A DNA stretch of 64,000 nucleotides, from the NCBI RefSeq assembly GCF_014495845.1, contig NZ_CP061080.1, positions 3,089,001 to 3,153,000 on the forward strand, given 5' to 3'. This document shows, in pieces, positions 1-7,200 of this stretch. Under the pieces are notes generated by a model. It was not told the origin of the DNA and made no database searches. It saw nothing but the letters and a program-made list of their open reading frames with translations. This DNA comes from Aquibium microcysteis. GTDB lineage: Bacteria > Pseudomonadota > Alphaproteobacteria > Rhizobiales > Rhizobiaceae. A program made the position numbers and the translations under genes. Positions within the stretch are counted from its first letter, which is position 1, and the number at the start of each line of letters is the position of its first letter.

Positions 1-200
1 TGGCAGAACTTGTCCAGCTCGCATTGCATGAGAATGTCAGCGCCGACTCGCTCAAAGGCAAGATCGAATCCACCAATGCCGGCAAACAGCGAAATTACCC
101 CAACCTCTGTCACCGCCGCGGCTGACGGCGCCACTAATTCAGTGGGGAGGTCAGCCGCTTCGACCGCCGACTCAAACGATGAATAGTCAATCTTGTTCAT
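1..200 (-). CDS. DNA cytosine-5 methyltransferase, N-terminus (cut by window edge)
   Basis: Reading the complement from the ATG at 200 gives 66 uninterrupted codons running off the left edge. Residues 37-51 read SLFAGIGGFDLAFER, the S-adenosylmethionine-binding motif I of C5 cytosine methyltransferases, and CELDKFC follows about 12 residues later where motif II places its acidic residue. The catalytic Pro-Cys motif would lie outside the window. The gene has the same orientation as the late operon and lies 267 bp beyond its last gene, so it may be phage-borne or a host neighbour; this cannot be decided here. Confidence 0.85.
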   Translation of the reverse strand, partial: MNKIDYSSFESAVEAADLPTELVAPSAAAVTEVGVISLFAGIGGFDLAFERVGADILMQCELDKFC

Positions 201-467
201 GTTTTGGACCTTAGAGTATGTCAGCCCATAATGACAAGGGACACCACGGCGCTGAGGCAGCATAGGGCATGCCGGATTCACGTTCAGTGAATTGGAGTTA
301 CGGCGAAGCTGTGCGGAGCGGACGCGAACCCGAACGTCCGCTTGCGGGCAGACGCAAACCATGCCCAAACGGCAGAAATGGGGGCGCTAGGCCGTCGTTG
401 CCCTTAATCAAATCCGCCACATCCTGCGGATCTAGATCCCCTCGCCCTCTTCAAGCCATGCCGTGCT
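201..467. other. Gap between methyltransferase and lysis genes
   Basis: No convincing gene. A perfect 7-bp hairpin (GCGGACG at 318-324 with CGTCCGC at 335-341) lies here, but no T-run follows on either strand, so I do not call it a terminator. Confidence 0.4.
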
Positions 468-806
468 TCATGCCGACGTACGCCTCTGCGGCTTGTGGCT
501 CGCCTCGATCACGCGGTCCATGCGCTCGTTCATGGCGCCGATGCTGGTCTTGATGTCCTTGAAGCCAGCCGACATCTCGTCGCGAAACTCGCGCAGGCCG
601 GCCTTCGAGACATAGGTCTCGGCCACATGCGTCTTGTACTCGGCGAGTTGCGCGCTCACCAGGTCTGCCTTGGTGCCCGCCGCGTCGGCCTTCAGCGTTG
701 CTTCCCGCTTGGCCTCCTTCACCAGCCCCTCGATCCGCCACCAGATGCCTGAGAGGAAGCCCATGATGGTGAGGAAAAACACGACGCTCTCTGCGGTAAT
801 GGTCAT
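468..806 (-). CDS. Single-TM coiled-coil protein of the lysis cassette
   Basis: I take the ATG at 806, which overlaps the Rz1-like stop as ATGA; this gives 112 residues. Residues 8-24 form one hydrophobic segment. The remainder is charged, mostly helical and coiled-coil-like (KEAKREATLKAD through ERMDRVIEASHK). This architecture resembles XhlA/holin-accessory proteins of phage lysis cassettes, but there is no diagnostic motif. It is the last gene of the late operon. A holin or holin partner role rests on position and shape only. Confidence 0.6.
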   Translation of the reverse strand: MTITAESVVFFLTIMGFLSGIWWRIEGLVKEAKREATLKADAAGTKADLVSAQLAEYKTHVAETYVSKAGLREFRDEMSAGFKDIKTSIGAMNERMDRVIEASHKPQRRTSA

Positions 807-1141
807 TTGCCCGGCCCCCTTCCCTTCCGCACGTCGTCGTAAAACCCGGCGCACCGGTCGACGCGGGCGTTTGCCCGGCCCAGCGCCCGCTCGCTCTTCA
901 GGAGGGCGACATCGAGGCGATCGCCTTTCGCCACGCCGGAGGTCTCCCGCTTGCGGCAGTCAGCCGGCCAGTCCGGAAGAGGCGCCTCCTGCAACGCCTC
1001 GTCCACCAGATCCGCCCTTGCCTGCTCGCGCTCGGTCCGCTCGAGGCGGCCTTGCCAGTCAGTTGCGCAGCCGGTCGAGAAGAGCGTCATCGACAGTGCA
1101 GCCGTCAGGTGGAGGCATCGCTTCCAGCTCAGCGATTTCAT
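803..1141 (-). CDS. Rz1-like outer-membrane spanin subunit (lipoprotein)
   Basis: The start at 1141 lies inside the upstream Rz-like gene in another frame, the classic overlapping Rz/Rz1 arrangement. The protein begins MKSLSWKR, then a hydrophobic stretch ending STGC with Cys at about residue 25, which fits a slightly atypical lipobox. The rest is charged and about 85 residues long, longer than lambda Rz1. With the inner-membrane partner it would fuse inner and outer membranes in the last step of lysis. Function is inferred from architecture and position. Confidence 0.7.
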   Translation of the reverse strand: MKSLSWKRCLHLTAALSMTLFSTGCATDWQGRLERTEREQARADLVDEALQEAPLPDWPADCRKRETSGVAKGDRLDVALLKSERALGRANARVDRCAGFYDDVRKGRGPGK

Positions 1142-1463
1142 CGATGAGGTCTCCCTTCTCGTTTTCAGATGCAGCGAGGAGATCCACATAGCGGGCCAGC
1201 GCCTCGCGATCGCGCTCGGCGACCCGGTTTCGTTCGGCGAGGATCTTGCGCAGCGCCTCGTTTCTCGCCCGCTCGGCCTCCAGCTCGGCGCCGTCGACCA
1301 GCTCCTCGATCGCGCTCTCGACTGCAGCCTTGACCGCCGACCCCTTGTCGACCTGCCACCAGACGATGGCGGCCAGGATCACCCAGAGCGGCAGCGTGAT
1401 ACCCGGAACGAGGACAGGGCGGATCCAGGTCTTCCAGAATGCGAGGAGTGCGAGCGAAGCCAT
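1059..1463 (-). CDS. Rz-like inner-membrane spanin subunit
   Basis: A 134-residue protein with an N-terminal transmembrane segment (about residues 23-38, PGITLPLWVILAAIVWW) followed by a long charged helix (AESAIEELVDGAELEAER region) typical of the periplasmic coiled coil of i-spanins. It shares 83 bp with the Rz1-like lipoprotein gene in another frame. That overlap together with the topology is the main evidence. Confidence 0.75.
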   Translation of the reverse strand: MASLALLAFWKTWIRPVLVPGITLPLWVILAAIVWWQVDKGSAVKAAVESAIEELVDGAELEAERARNEALRKILAERNRVAERDREALARYVDLLAASENEKGDLIDEIAELEAMPPPDGCTVDDALLDRLRN

Positions 1464-1472
1464 ATGGCGCCC

Positions 1473-1811
1473 CTATCTTTTCGGCGGTGGTGGGATTGGC
1501 GCGTTGTAGACGAAGTCGTCTTGCCCATGCGCCGGTTCGGGCATCACGATGTCCTTCGGCCAGGCGGGCGGCTCGAGCGCGTAGGCATCCTTGCCGATCA
1601 GCTTCATGACGTTCCGGTCATCCCAGGCCGCCCCGAACACGTAAGCCCCGGTGGTCGTGCCGGCGAGGCCGTAGGCGCCGAGCACGATCATCTTCGCCAG
1701 CTCGGGGTCGACGCCTGCTGTCGGCAGGAACGTGAAGCGCAGCACCGCGATCGCGCACACCGTTAGGACGGCGAGCACGACCCGGCGCCGTATCTTCCAG
1801 GGCGGCCGCAT
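1473..1811 (-). CDS. Two-TM holin candidate
   Basis: The ATG at 1811 overlaps the endolysin stop by one base (TGATG). The 112-residue product has hydrophobic segments at about residues 11-29 and 41-63 and a proline-rich C-terminal tail ending PIPPPPKR. Two membrane segments directly after an endolysin fit a holin that releases the enzyme to the periplasm. There is no family-specific motif, so this is inference from topology and position. Confidence 0.55.
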   Translation of the reverse strand: MRPPWKIRRRVVLAVLTVCAIAVLRFTFLPTAGVDPELAKMIVLGAYGLAGTTTGAYVFGAAWDDRNVMKLIGKDAYALEPPAWPKDIVMPEPAHGQDDFVYNAPIPPPPKR

Positions 1812-2503
1812 CACCGCGTCCCCGCCATGTCTCCGGCCTTGCCGCCTTTCAGCGGCGGATAGGCCTTCAGCGGGAAGGTCTTCGGCCAGCGGAAGCCGAT
1901 GAAATTGCTGCGGGGGAACCAGGCCAAGGTCACCGCATTCGACTGGTTCGCGCCGAGAAGGCACACATCGGTGCGGTTCGAATCCGCAACGATGCCCACA
2001 TGCCCGGCCGCAGGCGACCACTTGATCACGCCCACCGCGCCGACATGCGCATCCGCCATGCCCCAGCCGAACTTGATCCAGTTCTGCGCGAAGAACGGAT
2101 TCGCCGGCAACGGCTCGAGCGGCAGCCCCTTGACGAAGGCGCTCTCGACGCCGTCGCCGCACCACGGCAGCTCGGCCGGGTTGCCGAGGAACTTGCCGAT
2201 CTTCAGCCAGGCGATGAGCACCGCGTTGTCGCGGACCTCATGCAGGCCCATCCGGCGGTGCATCTCCGCCATCCACGGCGGCATGGTCTGCTCCGGCGCG
2301 GGCGCGGGCGCTGCCGATCCCTGCCGCGGGTTCATGCGCAGGGCCGCGACGGTCTTCTCGTCCGCCACGGCCGTGACCCGCAGGCCGGCCGTCTGCTGGA
2401 AGGCGATCAGCGCCGCCTTGGTCTCGCCGCCGTTCTGCCCGTCGACACGGATTCGATAGCCGTGCGCGACCAGGCGGCCCTGCAGCCACTCGGTGAAAGT
2501 CAT
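1811..2503 (-). CDS. Endolysin: peptidoglycan-binding domain plus Cys-His peptidase
   Basis: Of its 230 residues, 1-60 match a peptidoglycan-binding type 1 fold (LVAHGYRIRVDGQNGGETKAAL, with a typical VDG and ALIAFQ). A linker rich in Ala and Pro follows. The C-terminal domain resembles the TIGR02594 NlpC/CHAP-like family: the Cys of PWCGDGVESAF, then His in AAGHVGIVAD. It would cut peptide bonds in the host wall at the end of infection. No signal peptide is present, so export would need a holin. A terminator-like hairpin lies just upstream (2523-2547). Confidence 0.8.
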   Translation of the reverse strand: MTFTEWLQGRLVAHGYRIRVDGQNGGETKAALIAFQQTAGLRVTAVADEKTVAALRMNPRQGSAAPAPAPEQTMPPWMAEMHRRMGLHEVRDNAVLIAWLKIGKFLGNPAELPWCGDGVESAFVKGLPLEPLPANPFFAQNWIKFGWGMADAHVGAVGVIKWSPAAGHVGIVADSNRTDVCLLGANQSNAVTLAWFPRSNFIGFRWPKTFPLKAYPPLKGGKAGDMAGTR

Positions 2504-2522
2504 CGGATTGTCCTCGGAAATG

Positions 2523-2547
2523 AAAAGGCCCGCTGGTCAGGCGGGCC
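2523..2547 (-). terminator. Intrinsic terminator or attenuator inside the late operon
   Basis: On the minus strand a 7-bp GC stem (GGCCCGC with GCGGGCC, 7-base loop) is followed by four T. It lies between the DUF1353 gene and the endolysin and could reduce lysis-gene expression relative to tail genes. Confidence 0.65.
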
Positions 2548-2553
2548 GCTCGG

Positions 2554-2904
2554 TCAGTCGTAGCGCCACAGCGCGACTGCCAGAAACATGACCAGGCGCC
2601 GCCATCGGGCGACACCGTCGGCCCTCAGCGCGGAATGGAACTCCGCCGCCGCGGTGAGCCGGTCGAAGCCGGACTCGAGCATGTGGTCGTGAAGCACGGC
2701 CGCCTTCGCGAAGCGGCCATCGCTCGGATCGAAGATGGCGCGAGCCAGCGCCGGGATGGTGGCCAGATCGCAGGAGTAGCCGGCGGGGACCACCCACATC
2801 ATGCCCGACCCCTTTGCGCCGATCTCCCACCTGAGAGGCGAGAGCAGCACCCACCGGCCATCCGCCCGCGGCGTCACCGCCAGGCTGTCGGTGAAGGCGC
2901 TCAC
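2554..2904 (-). CDS. DUF1353 phage protein
   Basis: A 116-residue protein starting at GTG 2904, overlapping the upstream stop (GTGA). It carries the family pattern WVVPAGYSCDLATIP followed by RFAKAAVLHDHML, including the conserved His-Asp. DUF1353 proteins are common next to phage fibre and lysis genes; their biochemical role is unknown to me. Confidence 0.75.
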   Translation of the reverse strand: MSAFTDSLAVTPRADGRWVLLSPLRWEIGAKGSGMMWVVPAGYSCDLATIPALARAIFDPSDGRFAKAAVLHDHMLESGFDRLTAAAEFHSALRADGVARWRRLVMFLAVALWRYD

Positions 2905-3500
2905 GGCCAGTAGGCCTCGTTGGTGGCGTAGTCGGACGGGATCGGGTCCATGTCCTTCAGCGCGCGGGCCGCGAAGATGTGCGCCTGCTTGTGAGCCATG
3001 GCCGCCTGCCCAAAGGCGAACAGCGTCTGCGCGTCCATCGGCGTCGTGCTGTTGTCGGCGGCGATCCAGGTGAACTCCGACGTACCGCCGTGCCAGAAGA
3101 GATCGCCCGGCTGCGCGCCGGCCATCATGGCGCCGAGCGCCGCCGTCGAGGCGCCCGCGATGTTCTTGAGGTCGCTCGGTCGCGACTGATAGACTACGCC
3201 GCCGAACGTGAAGTCGCTGGCGATGCGACGATCTCGCTCGGCGTCGACGTCGTCGGCCGTCGGAACGATCGGGGCCAGCTCGTGGACGAACTTGACCACG
3301 CCGTCAACCCGTTCGACGGAAGTGCTCACGATCCGCTGGCCTTCCGGTACGGGGTCGGCTTCGGCCGGGCGATAGAGCCCGACCTCTGCGAGTTCCGCTT
3401 CGGACCACAGGTCTGCGATCTGAAGCGAATGCAGGATTCCGTCGATGGCCTCGCCGCGCCACAGGGCAAAGGTGCCTGCATTCTCGATGTAAGCGGGCAT
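2901..3500 (-). CDS. Tail fibre-associated protein with DUF4376-like region
   Basis: The ATG at 3500 has a GAGAGG ribosome-binding site 9 bases upstream; 199 residues. The middle part carries AERDRRIASDFTFGGVVYQSR, the typical opening of the DUF4376 domain found in fibre and fibre-assembly proteins of phages. It closes the second fibre block. Whether it is a virion part or an assembly factor is open. Confidence 0.6.
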   Translation of the reverse strand: MPAYIENAGTFALWRGEAIDGILHSLQIADLWSEAELAEVGLYRPAEADPVPEGQRIVSTSVERVDGVVKFVHELAPIVPTADDVDAERDRRIASDFTFGGVVYQSRPSDLKNIAGASTAALGAMMAGAQPGDLFWHGGTSEFTWIAADNSTTPMDAQTLFAFGQAAMAHKQAHIFAARALKDMDPIPSDYATNEAYWP

Positions 3501-3516
3501 TCGTCTCAACCTCTCT

Positions 3517-4176
3517 CTAGGATGCGGGGGCCGGCTTGATGGCCAGCGTCCGCGCGTACCAGTTGTTTGTTCCAGCAAAGGGACCAGGATCTTCTGAAGC
3601 GGCTTCGAGGAACCGCGCCGCGACCGCCATGCGACCGTTGTCGTCGCCGATCTGCTGGATCATGGTGTAGTCGACAGGCGCATCACCGGCGGCATTGTAG
3701 CCGTGGACGAAGGCCAGCCAGAGCGTCTGCATTTCCTCCCATGGGGGCGTCAGAGCCGGCGGGTTCGGGTTGCTGGTAGTCGTCGAGTTGGCAGCTGCCG
3801 AGATCGCGAGATCACCCCATCCGCGGATCCGGAGCGCGACGGCGCCCCATTCCGAAGTTCCCGACAGAGCCGCGGAAATCGTCGCACCTTCGGAACCGTT
3901 TGCCACCCTTGTGTACAGCGCGGCCCGGCGATGCTGGCTCACGTTTGTGGGGATGTCGTTGTACTGCTGCGTGAAGCCGCTCGGCGTCGATATCGTGCGG
4001 GTGCTGCCCGAGACGACCGAGAACGCGGCGATGATGAGATCGCCGACATTTCCTGCGGGCATTGATACGCTAGCTGTCGTGGCTGTGCTCGCGTTGGCCG
4101 CGCTGCTAACAATTGTCGGAAAAGGCAGCTTTTCCACAGACGCCATGTTGGGCGCGCCGGAAACTCCAGGGACCAT
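3517..4176 (-). CDS. Putative virion surface protein, beta-rich
   Basis: 219 residues, rich in Ser, Thr, Ala and Gly, no membrane segment. The pattern MPAGNVGDLIIAAFSV followed by TPSGFTQQYND is typical of beta-sandwich modules on phage tails and decoration proteins. The start overlaps the preceding stop by one base (TGATG). I infer a receptor-binding or fibre role from its place between fibre genes; no catalytic motif is seen. Confidence 0.5.
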   Translation of the reverse strand: MVPGVSGAPNMASVEKLPFPTIVSSAANASTATTASVSMPAGNVGDLIIAAFSVVSGSTRTISTPSGFTQQYNDIPTNVSQHRRAALYTRVANGSEGATISAALSGTSEWGAVALRIRGWGDLAISAAANSTTTSNPNPPALTPPWEEMQTLWLAFVHGYNAAGDAPVDYTMIQQIGDDNGRMAVAARFLEAASEDPGPFAGTNNWYARTLAIKPAPAS

Positions 4177-4763
4177 CAGGCGATTCCTTTCCCGGATACG
4201 ACGACCATCGCCTTTCCGTCCGACAGCCCGTAAAGGACGAGGACGTTTCTGGCGTTCGCGGTCGTCGCGATGCTGATCGAGCCGGCGGTCAGGAACACCG
4301 ACGAGTTGAGCGAGATCGTCCGGCCGCCGGTGCCGTCCTGGAAGAACTCGATCACGGCGGTCTGCCCGGGTTTCAAACCCGAGACCGCGTTGAGCGTGAC
4401 GTTGCCGGTCTGCGTTGCCCTCGCATTCAGGAAGTTGCCGAAGTTGAGGGTGATGCTGCCGGTCACGCTTCCGAGGTTGACCGGGCTTGCCGCGGACCAG
4501 ATCTTATCCGTCACGAGCGCCCGGTTGGCCACGGCGTTGCTGCGAATCTCCGCGTCCGTCGCCACCTCGAGCATCCCCGGGGCGGTGTCGGTGCCTTCGG
4601 CGTGCGTGTGGCTCTCCTTCGCCAGCGGGGTTCCCCCGGGAGTAACGCCGTTGTGGACGACCACGGTCTGCTTGGTTGTGTCGATGGTCAGCTCGCCAGC
4701 CGCGCCGGTGAAGGACTCGTGCTGGACGGTCGTGCCGCGACGCCTCTGTACCTGCGTGCTCAT
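4176..4763 (-). CDS. Fibre protein with Mtd_N-like N-terminus
   Basis: 195 residues, ATG 4763 overlapping the upstream stop (ATGA). Residues 1-45 (QVQRRRGTTVQHESFTGAAG then VVVHNGVTPGGTPLA) match the N-terminal prism domain first seen in the major tropism determinant of Bordetella phage BPP-1. Residues about 75-195 are a second domain that is clearly paralogous to the C-terminus of the fibre protein at 14177-15196 (LNFGNFLNARAT, GLKPGQTAVIEF, TGGRTISLNS, NARNVLVLYGLS). The shared domain is probably the distal, receptor-contacting part. Confidence 0.65.
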   Translation of the reverse strand: MSTQVQRRRGTTVQHESFTGAAGELTIDTTKQTVVVHNGVTPGGTPLAKESHTHAEGTDTAPGMLEVATDAEIRSNAVANRALVTDKIWSAASPVNLGSVTGSITLNFGNFLNARATQTGNVTLNAVSGLKPGQTAVIEFFQDGTGGRTISLNSSVFLTAGSISIATTANARNVLVLYGLSDGKAMVVVSGKGIA

Positions 4764-4993
4764 GCAATGCTCCCGTAGTCGCGAAACGAGGTGGCTTCGG
4801 CGGCGATGGACCTGTAGTCGACCGGCGACGCCGGCACGGCCTGCACCTCCACGATGGCGTCGGTGCCGTCGTTCACCTTGAAGAACAGCTTGCCGTCGTG
4901 CGTGTTGACGACCACCTCGCCCATGGCGAGATCCGGGGTGTCGGGCTTGTGGCCCGGCACCGACGACCGACGGAGCTGGACCACGCTTGCCAT
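4760..4993 (-). CDS. Small fibre protein with Mtd_N-like domain
   Basis: 77 residues beginning MASVVQLRRSSVPGHKPDTP with VVVNTHDGKLFFK, the same kind of repeated-strand prism module as in its neighbours. The start overlaps the upstream fibre stop by one base and the stop overlaps the next start (ATGA). It may trimerise with adjacent fibre subunits. Confidence 0.55.
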   Translation of the reverse strand: MASVVQLRRSSVPGHKPDTPDLAMGEVVVNTHDGKLFFKVNDGTDAIVEVQAVPASPVDYRSIAAEATSFRDYGSIA

Positions 4994-6234
4994 CAGAAGG
5001 TGCCTCCATCGATCGTGACGCCGTCAATCGAGCCGCCGGTGATGGCGACGGCGTTGGCCGCCTGCGTCGCCATGGAGCCGAGGCCCAGGTTCCCGCGCGC
5101 CGCCGCCGCATCGGTCAGGTCGGACAAGTTCGCCGACTTGACGAGCTTGGTGGCGAGCGAGGTGGTGATGGTGCTCGCGAAGTTCGGGTCGTCGCCGAGG
5201 GCGGCCGCGAGTTCGTTGAGCGTGTCGAGCGTGCCGGGCGCGCTATCGATCAGCGCCGACAGCGCGGCCTGCACGAAGGCGGTGGTCGCGATCTGCGTGG
5301 TGTTCACGCCCGCCGCCGCCGTCGGCGCCGTCGGCGTTCCCGTGAGGGCCGGCGACGCGAGGTTCGCCTTGGCATTCAGCGCCGTCTGCGTCGCCGTCGA
5401 GATCGGCTTGCTGGCGTCGCTGGTGTTGTCGACATTGTTCAGCCCCACGTCGCTCTTGGTCAGCGCCAGAAGCGCCTTCGCCTCGGCGGCGGTGAGGTCT
5501 TCGGGGTCTCCGGTCCCCGCCGTAGCGCGGCCCTTGATCGTGCCGGTCGCCATATCGGCGAGCTTCGCGTTCGTGACGCTGTTGTTGCCGAAGGCTGCCT
5601 GGACGAAAGCCGTCGTCGCGATCTGCGTCGTGTTGGTGCCGCCGGCAGCCGTCGGGGCCGCGGGAGTCCCGGTGAACGTCGGCGATGCCAGGTTCGCCTT
5701 GGCGTTCAAGGCGGTCTGCGTCGCGGAGCTGACCGGCTTGTTCGCATCGGACGTGTTGTCGACATTGGCCAGGCCGACATCGCTCTTGGTCAGAGCCAGC
5801 AGCGTCTTCACCTGCCCCGCCGAAAGATCCTCGGGGTCGCCGGTGCCCGCGCTCGCCCGGCCCTTGATCGTGGCGTTGGCCATGTCCGCGAGCTTGGCGT
5901 TCGAGATGCTGCCGTCCGCCACCGCCGCCCCGGCGACAGCGTCGTCGACATACTTCTTCGTCGCTGCCTGCAGGTCGGTGGTCGGCGCCGGCACCACCGG
6001 CGAAGACGAGAACGTCTTCACGCCGTCGATCGTCTGGCTGGTCGCCTTGTCGACGAAGGCGCCGGTGCCCGCGAGCGGAACGACCGCCGTCGCGTTGCCG
6101 GAGCCGTCATCGCCCTTGCCGATGTAGAGCGTGTTGTCGGCCTCGTTGTGCGCGACCTCACCCGACTTCAGGGCCGCGGGCGCGCCGGCCGCGCCGCCCG
6201 CAGAGCGCCGCTTGAACTTCAGAATCGTTGCCAT
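4993..6234 (-). CDS. Tail fibre protein with internal tandem duplication
   Basis: 413 residues. The N-terminus (ATILKFKRR then SGEVAHNEADNTLYIGKG) is an Mtd_N-like prism. The centre holds phage fibre repeats (LASPTFTGTPAAPTAAGGTN, IATTAFVQAA). A block of about 110 residues from NAKLADMANATIKGR to IATTAFVQAA occurs twice in tandem with few changes. Near the C-terminus GTLDTLNELAAALGDDPNF recurs in the fibre at 14177-15196. A long trimeric shaft is the likely structure. One-base overlaps link it to both neighbours. Confidence 0.75.
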   Translation of the reverse strand: MATILKFKRRSAGGAAGAPAALKSGEVAHNEADNTLYIGKGDDGSGNATAVVPLAGTGAFVDKATSQTIDGVKTFSSSPVVPAPTTDLQAATKKYVDDAVAGAAVADGSISNAKLADMANATIKGRASAGTGDPEDLSAGQVKTLLALTKSDVGLANVDNTSDANKPVSSATQTALNAKANLASPTFTGTPAAPTAAGGTNTTQIATTAFVQAAFGNNSVTNAKLADMATGTIKGRATAGTGDPEDLTAAEAKALLALTKSDVGLNNVDNTSDASKPISTATQTALNAKANLASPALTGTPTAPTAAAGVNTTQIATTAFVQAALSALIDSAPGTLDTLNELAAALGDDPNFASTITTSLATKLVKSANLSDLTDAAAARGNLGLGSMATQAANAVAITGGSIDGVTIDGGTF

Positions 6235-6484
6235 CAGAAAAATCCACCATCGATTACGAGGGATGAGAGGTCAGCTTCAGGCCCCGGAGGGCCCGGAGGT
6301 CCGGGCGGCCCACCCTGTCCGGGCGGCCCAGGCGGACCCGGCACGATCGCTGGTGCCGGATCGACCACGGTGGGGGAATGCTCCCGATCGGCGAGGCGCC
6401 TGCGAAGATGGCCGTGCCCGCGCCGACCTCGAGCGTGGCCTCGACCACGGGCTCGAAGAAGATCGCGACACCATCATTCGACAT
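6234..6484 (-). pseudogene. Collagen-like fibre gene with broken or programmed -1 frame
   Basis: From ATG 6484 frame 0 reads about 37 plausible residues (MSNDGVAIFFEP to ASPIGSIP). At a run of five C (complement of 6372-6376) the coding signal moves to the -1 frame, giving a Gly-Pro-Pro collagen-like stretch (PPGPPGQGGPP) and ending IDGGFF with a TGA that overlaps the next start (TGATG), as elsewhere in this operon. Frame 0 instead continues as Arg-rich sequence and stops at 6254. Either a sixth C is missing (mutation or sequencing error) or ribosomes shift by -1 here. Confidence 0.6.
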
Positions 6485-6839
6485 TGCGCGTCACCGACAT
6501 CTTGACCGGCCAGGACCACTGCCCCGGCACCACGCGGCGCCGGCCGTCGTCGCTGATCCGGACGAAGTCGAAGAACACCGTCGAGAGGCTGGCGAAGTTC
6601 GCGGTGGTCGCCCCCGGGATCGTGATGACGATCGTGTCGGCACCTTCCCGGGTGATCGAGCCGTCCTCGGTGTCGGCTTCGAACAGGATCTCGCCCACGA
6701 CCGAGGGGCGGAACTGAGCGACCAGCCTGCCGGTCGCCAGCTGCTCGGCCGCATAGAACGGCGCGGAGTACCGAATGCGGATCGGCGGCCCCTCGTAGCC
6801 GGGCCGGATCGGCTCGACGTTCGGGAAACGGATTTGCAA
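6474..6839 (-). CDS. Small tail protein at head of second fibre block
   Basis: 121 residues, soluble, beta-rich, starting MQIRFPNVEPIRPGYEG. No family recognised with certainty; length, place and beta content recall upper-baseplate or fibre-anchoring proteins. It overlaps the following gene by 11 bp. Function unknown. Confidence 0.55.
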   Translation of the reverse strand: MQIRFPNVEPIRPGYEGPPIRIRYSAPFYAAEQLATGRLVAQFRPSVVGEILFEADTEDGSITREGADTIVITIPGATTANFASLSTVFFDFVRISDDGRRRVVPGQWSWPVKMSVTRNVE

Positions 6840-6884
6840 GGTCGCCTCCGGTGATGTGGGGTTTCGTTCTTGCTGCAGAGGTGC

Positions 6885-6923
6885 GCCCGGCCGCCCCAGG
6901 GAGGAGAATTGGAGCGGCCGGGC
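6885..6923 (-). repeat. Perfect 10-bp inverted repeat between X and fibre genes
   Basis: GCCCGGCCGC at 6885-6894 pairs with GCGGCCGGGC at 6914-6923 around a 19-base loop. No T-run follows, so it may be an RNA processing or stabilising hairpin rather than a terminator. Confidence 0.45.
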
Positions 6924-6947
6924 TGGTCGCGCTGCAGTCGCGACGTC

Positions 6948-7193
6948 TCAATCCCACAGGCGACGGAACGGCTTGGCCGTGGCCGCCTTCACGGGGAGTT
7001 CGGGGAGCTTGACGACGACACCCGCGGGCAGGACAGGGCCGCGGGCCGACAGGCCCGGGTTCGCGTCGTAGACCCTTTCGGTATTGCCGAGGTGGCTGCC
7101 GTAGTAGACGTGGGCGATGAGGTCGACCATGTCGCCGTCGACGCTCACATAGGCCACCGAACCATCGGCGGCCGTCAGGTATCGTTCTCGCAT
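6948..7193 (-). CDS. X: Tail protein X (LysM-like)
   Basis: 81 residues from ATG 7193. The pattern DMVDLIAHVYYGS, then TERVYDANPGLSARGPVLPAGVVVKLP, is typical of the P2 gpX family, a short LysM-like tail protein. It lies directly after the gpD-like gene, as in P2-like tail clusters with U, X and D. Confidence 0.85.
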   Translation of the reverse strand: MRERYLTAADGSVAYVSVDGDMVDLIAHVYYGSHLGNTERVYDANPGLSARGPVLPAGVVVKLPELPVKAATAKPFRRLWD

Positions 7194-7200
7194 GGTGGCC

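Noticed and set aside
318..341. Perfect 7-bp hairpin after the lysis genes
   Set aside because: No T-run on either strand, so not called as a terminator.
6254..6484. Frame-0 reading of the collagen-like gene as a complete 76-residue protein
   Set aside because: The second half is Arg-rich shadow sequence, while the -1 frame gives Gly-Pro-Pro repeats and the operon's usual overlapping stop.
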